Positions 7,930-9,578 of a stretch of DNA of 9,578 bases are shown in pieces; within the stretch, counting starts at the first letter, position 1; each line of letters begins with the position of its first letter. A model generated the notes under the pieces. The model ran no database searches. It had not been told where the DNA came from and was given only the letters and a program-made list of their open reading frames with translations. The DNA comes from an uncultured Collinsella sp. (GTDB lineage Bacteria > Actinomycetota > Coriobacteriia > Coriobacteriales > Coriobacteriaceae), in contig CAUGVQ010000081.1 of NCBI GenBank assembly GCA_959602875.1, forward strand, positions 1-9,578, written 5' to 3'. Position numbers and translations under genes: made by a program.

Positions 7930-7945
7930 GCCGGCACGCGCCGGC
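7930..7945 (+). repeat. Small hairpin between ACT and citrate synthase genes
   Basis: GCCGGC, a 4-nt loop (ACGC), then GCCGGC again forms a 6-bp GC-only stem just after the ACT stop codon. No T-run follows on the plus strand, so it is not a clear terminator and co-transcription with citrate synthase remains possible. Confidence 0.4.
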
Positions 7946-7992
7946 ATAGCGGCAACCTGCCCGCCTTGCGAACCGATTAGATTGGGGGCACC

Positions 7993-9402
7993 ATGATCGA
8001 CCAGTTCTATAACCATATTGCGCCGGCCCAGCGCCATCTCCAGAACTTCGCTAAGTCGAGGCGCATCTCCCCTGCGTCGACGCGCCTCTACACCGGCGCC
8101 TCCATGATGCCCTATGACGAGGAACTCTATCGCGAGCACGACGTCAAGCGCGGCCTGCGCAACGCCGACGGCTCGGGCGTGGTCGCCGGTCTCACGCGCA
8201 TCGCCGATGTGCACGGCTACCGCAAGGAGAACGGCAAGTTCATCCCCGACGAAGGCAAGCTCACCATCCGCGGCTACGATATCGCCGAGATCATCGACCA
8301 CGCCCAGGCAGAGGACCGCTTTGGCTACGAGGAGGTCGCCTACCTCCTACTTTCCGGTGAGCTCCCGCGTGCGGACGAGCTCGAGAGCATCGGCGCGCGC
8401 ATTGGCAGCCTCCGCTTGCTTGAGGACGAGTACATCTCTGAGTTCCCGCTTGCCACCAAGTCCAACAGCATCATGAACGTGCTGCAGCGCGCCGTGCTCA
8501 TGCTCTACGCCTTTGACGAGACGCCCGACGACATTACCGCCCCGCACGAGGTGGACGTCGCGCTGTCTCTGCTCGCGCGTCTTCCGCGCATCGCCGCTAT
8601 CGCCCACATCACGCACGAGGCGATGGACTCCGGCGTGCGCGTTCAGGTGCCCGAGCCCAACGCCTCCGCTTCGATGGCCGAGGCGATTCTCGAGGTGCTG
8701 CGCGGCGGGGACGACTTCACCCATGAGGAGGCCATGCTCCTCGACGTCATGCTCATGCTCCACGCCGAGCACGGCGGCGGTAACAACTCGACCTTCAGCT
8801 GTCGCGTGCTGTCGTCCTCCGCGACCGACGCCTACTCCGCCTACGCCGCCGCCATCGGTTCGCTCAAGGGCCCGCGCCACGGCGGCGCCAACGCCAAGGT
8901 CACCCAGATGCACGCCGACATTCGCGCGCATGTGACGAACTGGGACGATGACGACGAAGTCGCCGCCTACCTGGCGAAGATCCTGACGGGCGAGGCCTTC
9001 GACCACTCCGGTCTCATCTACGGCATGGGGCACGCCATCTACACGCTTTCCGACCCGCGCGCCCAGATCTGCAAGCGCTACGCGCGTTCGCTCGCCGAAG
9101 AGAAGGGCCTCGGCGAGGAGTTTGCGCTTATCGAACGTATCGAGCGCATTGCGCCGGCGGTCATGCGCGATGTGCGCGGCATGACCAAGCCCATCTGCGC
9201 CAACATCGACCTGTACACGGGCTTTATTTACAGCATCCTCGGCGTGCCCGAGATTCTCTTCACGCCGCTCTTTGCCGTGGCGCGCATGGCCGGCTGGGCC
9301 GCGCACCGCATGGAGGAGCTCTACGGCGCCCACCGCATCATCCGTCCCGCGTACAACGCGGTTCTGGACGATGTTACCTACGTGCCGCTCGCTGAGCGCT
9401 AA
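7993..9402 (+). CDS. gltA: Citrate synthase
   Basis: This enzyme condenses oxaloacetate and acetyl-CoA to citrate. In fermentative Coriobacteriia it would feed 2-oxoglutarate and glutamate synthesis rather than a full cycle (inference). The product is 469 residues. The three catalytic residues of the family are present: H296 in GPRHGGAN, H347 in GMGHAIY (followed by SDPR) and D406 in CANIDLYTG, corresponding to H274, H320 and D375 of pig citrate synthase. The substrate-binding HAEHGGGNNS is at 257-266. An N-terminal segment includes GKLTIRGYDI, typical of citrate/2-methylcitrate synthases, so methylcitrate activity cannot be excluded. It is the Si-type family, unrelated to Re-citrate synthase. 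The ATG at 7993 has only a weak GGGGG upstream; ATG codons at residues 38-39 look worse. The HAD gene starts 15 nt after its stop. Confidence 0.93.
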   Translation: MIDQFYNHIAPAQRHLQNFAKSRRISPASTRLYTGASMMPYDEELYREHDVKRGLRNADGSGVVAGLTRIADVHGYRKENGKFIPDEGKLTIRGYDIAEIIDHAQAEDRFGYEEVAYLLLSGELPRADELESIGARIGSLRLLEDEYISEFPLATKSNSIMNVLQRAVLMLYAFDETPDDITAPHEVDVALSLLARLPRIAAIAHITHEAMDSGVRVQVPEPNASASMAEAILEVLRGGDDFTHEEAMLLDVMLMLHAEHGGGNNSTFSCRVLSSSATDAYSAYAAAIGSLKGPRHGGANAKVTQMHADIRAHVTNWDDDDEVAAYLAKILTGEAFDHSGLIYGMGHAIYTLSDPRAQICKRYARSLAEEKGLGEEFALIERIERIAPAVMRDVRGMTKPICANIDLYTGFIYSILGVPEILFTPLFAVARMAGWAAHRMEELYGAHRIIRPAYNAVLDDVTYVPLAER

Positions 9403-9417
9403 GGCTAAGGCTGCCCG

Positions 9418-9578
9418 ATGATCTTCTTCTCTGACCTGGACGGTACCTTCCTGGACTCAGAAAAGCGCGTAGACGAGCTCTGCTGGCGCGCGCTCGATGC
9501 ACTTGCCGAACGCGGGTGGGAGTTTGTCCCCTGCTCCGGCAGGCCGCTCGCGGGTATTCCGCGCGAGATTCTCGACCA
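9418..9578 (+). CDS. Cof-type HAD-superfamily phosphatase (3' end beyond window)
   Basis: Only the first 53 codons are in the window. Motif I of HAD hydrolases, FFSDLDGTFLD, gives the nucleophile D6 and acid/base D8. Motif II appears as CSGRPL, with S40, at the spacing expected for Cof-type (subfamily IIB) sugar-phosphate or nucleotide phosphatases. The substrate cannot be predicted. The start at 9418 has AAGG 7 nt upstream. It lies 15 nt after the citrate synthase stop, so it is probably translated from the same message. Confidence 0.85.
   Translation, partial: MIFFSDLDGTFLDSEKRVDELCWRALDALAERGWEFVPCSGRPLAGIPREILD

Noticed and set aside
8347..9333. A 328-codon minus-strand frame opposite citrate synthase
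   Set aside because: Antisense shadow; the plus strand carries all citrate synthase catalytic residues.

Overview
The window is ordinary-looking chromosomal DNA from a GC-rich Gram-positive bacterium, most likely the class Coriobacteriia and plausibly Collinsella or a close relative. This rests on the GC-rich third codon positions, an actinobacterial-type SecA with a long insert in its second nucleotide-binding domain, a ribosomal protein L31 with a long Ala/Glu/Lys tail, and a lactose/cellobiose-family PTS paired with a family-1 phospho-glycosidase. The taxonomic assignment is inference from protein character, not from a database match.

Left half, all on the minus strand and so read right to left. 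A five-gene sugar uptake and hydrolysis cluster runs from about 6391 down to 2098: PTS EIIA, PTS EIIB, an unrecognised four-helix membrane protein, PTS EIIC, then a GH1 6-phospho-beta-glucosidase. EIIA and EIIB relay phosphate to a beta-glucoside that EIIC brings in, and the GH1 enzyme cleaves the phosphorylated sugar in the cytosol. The gap between EIIC and the GH1 gene holds about 100 nt of nested hairpins, one followed by TTTT, so the hydrolase may be expressed separately from the transporter. A hairpin terminator follows the GH1 gene. Next comes secA (1901 to 1), whose last third lies beyond the left edge.

Middle. Between EIIA and the L31 gene lies about 490 bp without a convincing gene (6392 to 6886). 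Its distal part is AT-rich and holds a perfect 12-bp palindrome. It probably carries the PTS promoter and operator and a long leader. The L31 gene (minus strand, 7381 to 6941) has its own strong terminator and, upstream, a leader with two tandem hairpins that fits the ribosomal-protein L31 leader RNAs.

Right half, plus strand. A 95-residue ACT-domain protein (UPF0237 type) is followed by citrate synthase and then the start of a Cof-type HAD phosphatase that runs off the right edge. The citrate synthase and HAD genes are 15 nt apart and probably co-transcribed.

The two open-ended genes, secA and the HAD gene, are supported by translation across the window edges. I found no tRNA, rRNA, CRISPR, insertion sequence or prophage signal. 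The least explained items are the membrane protein inside the PTS operon, the structured RNA before the GH1 gene, the L31 tail and the long AT-rich PTS leader. I did not find evidence for a large undescribed system.
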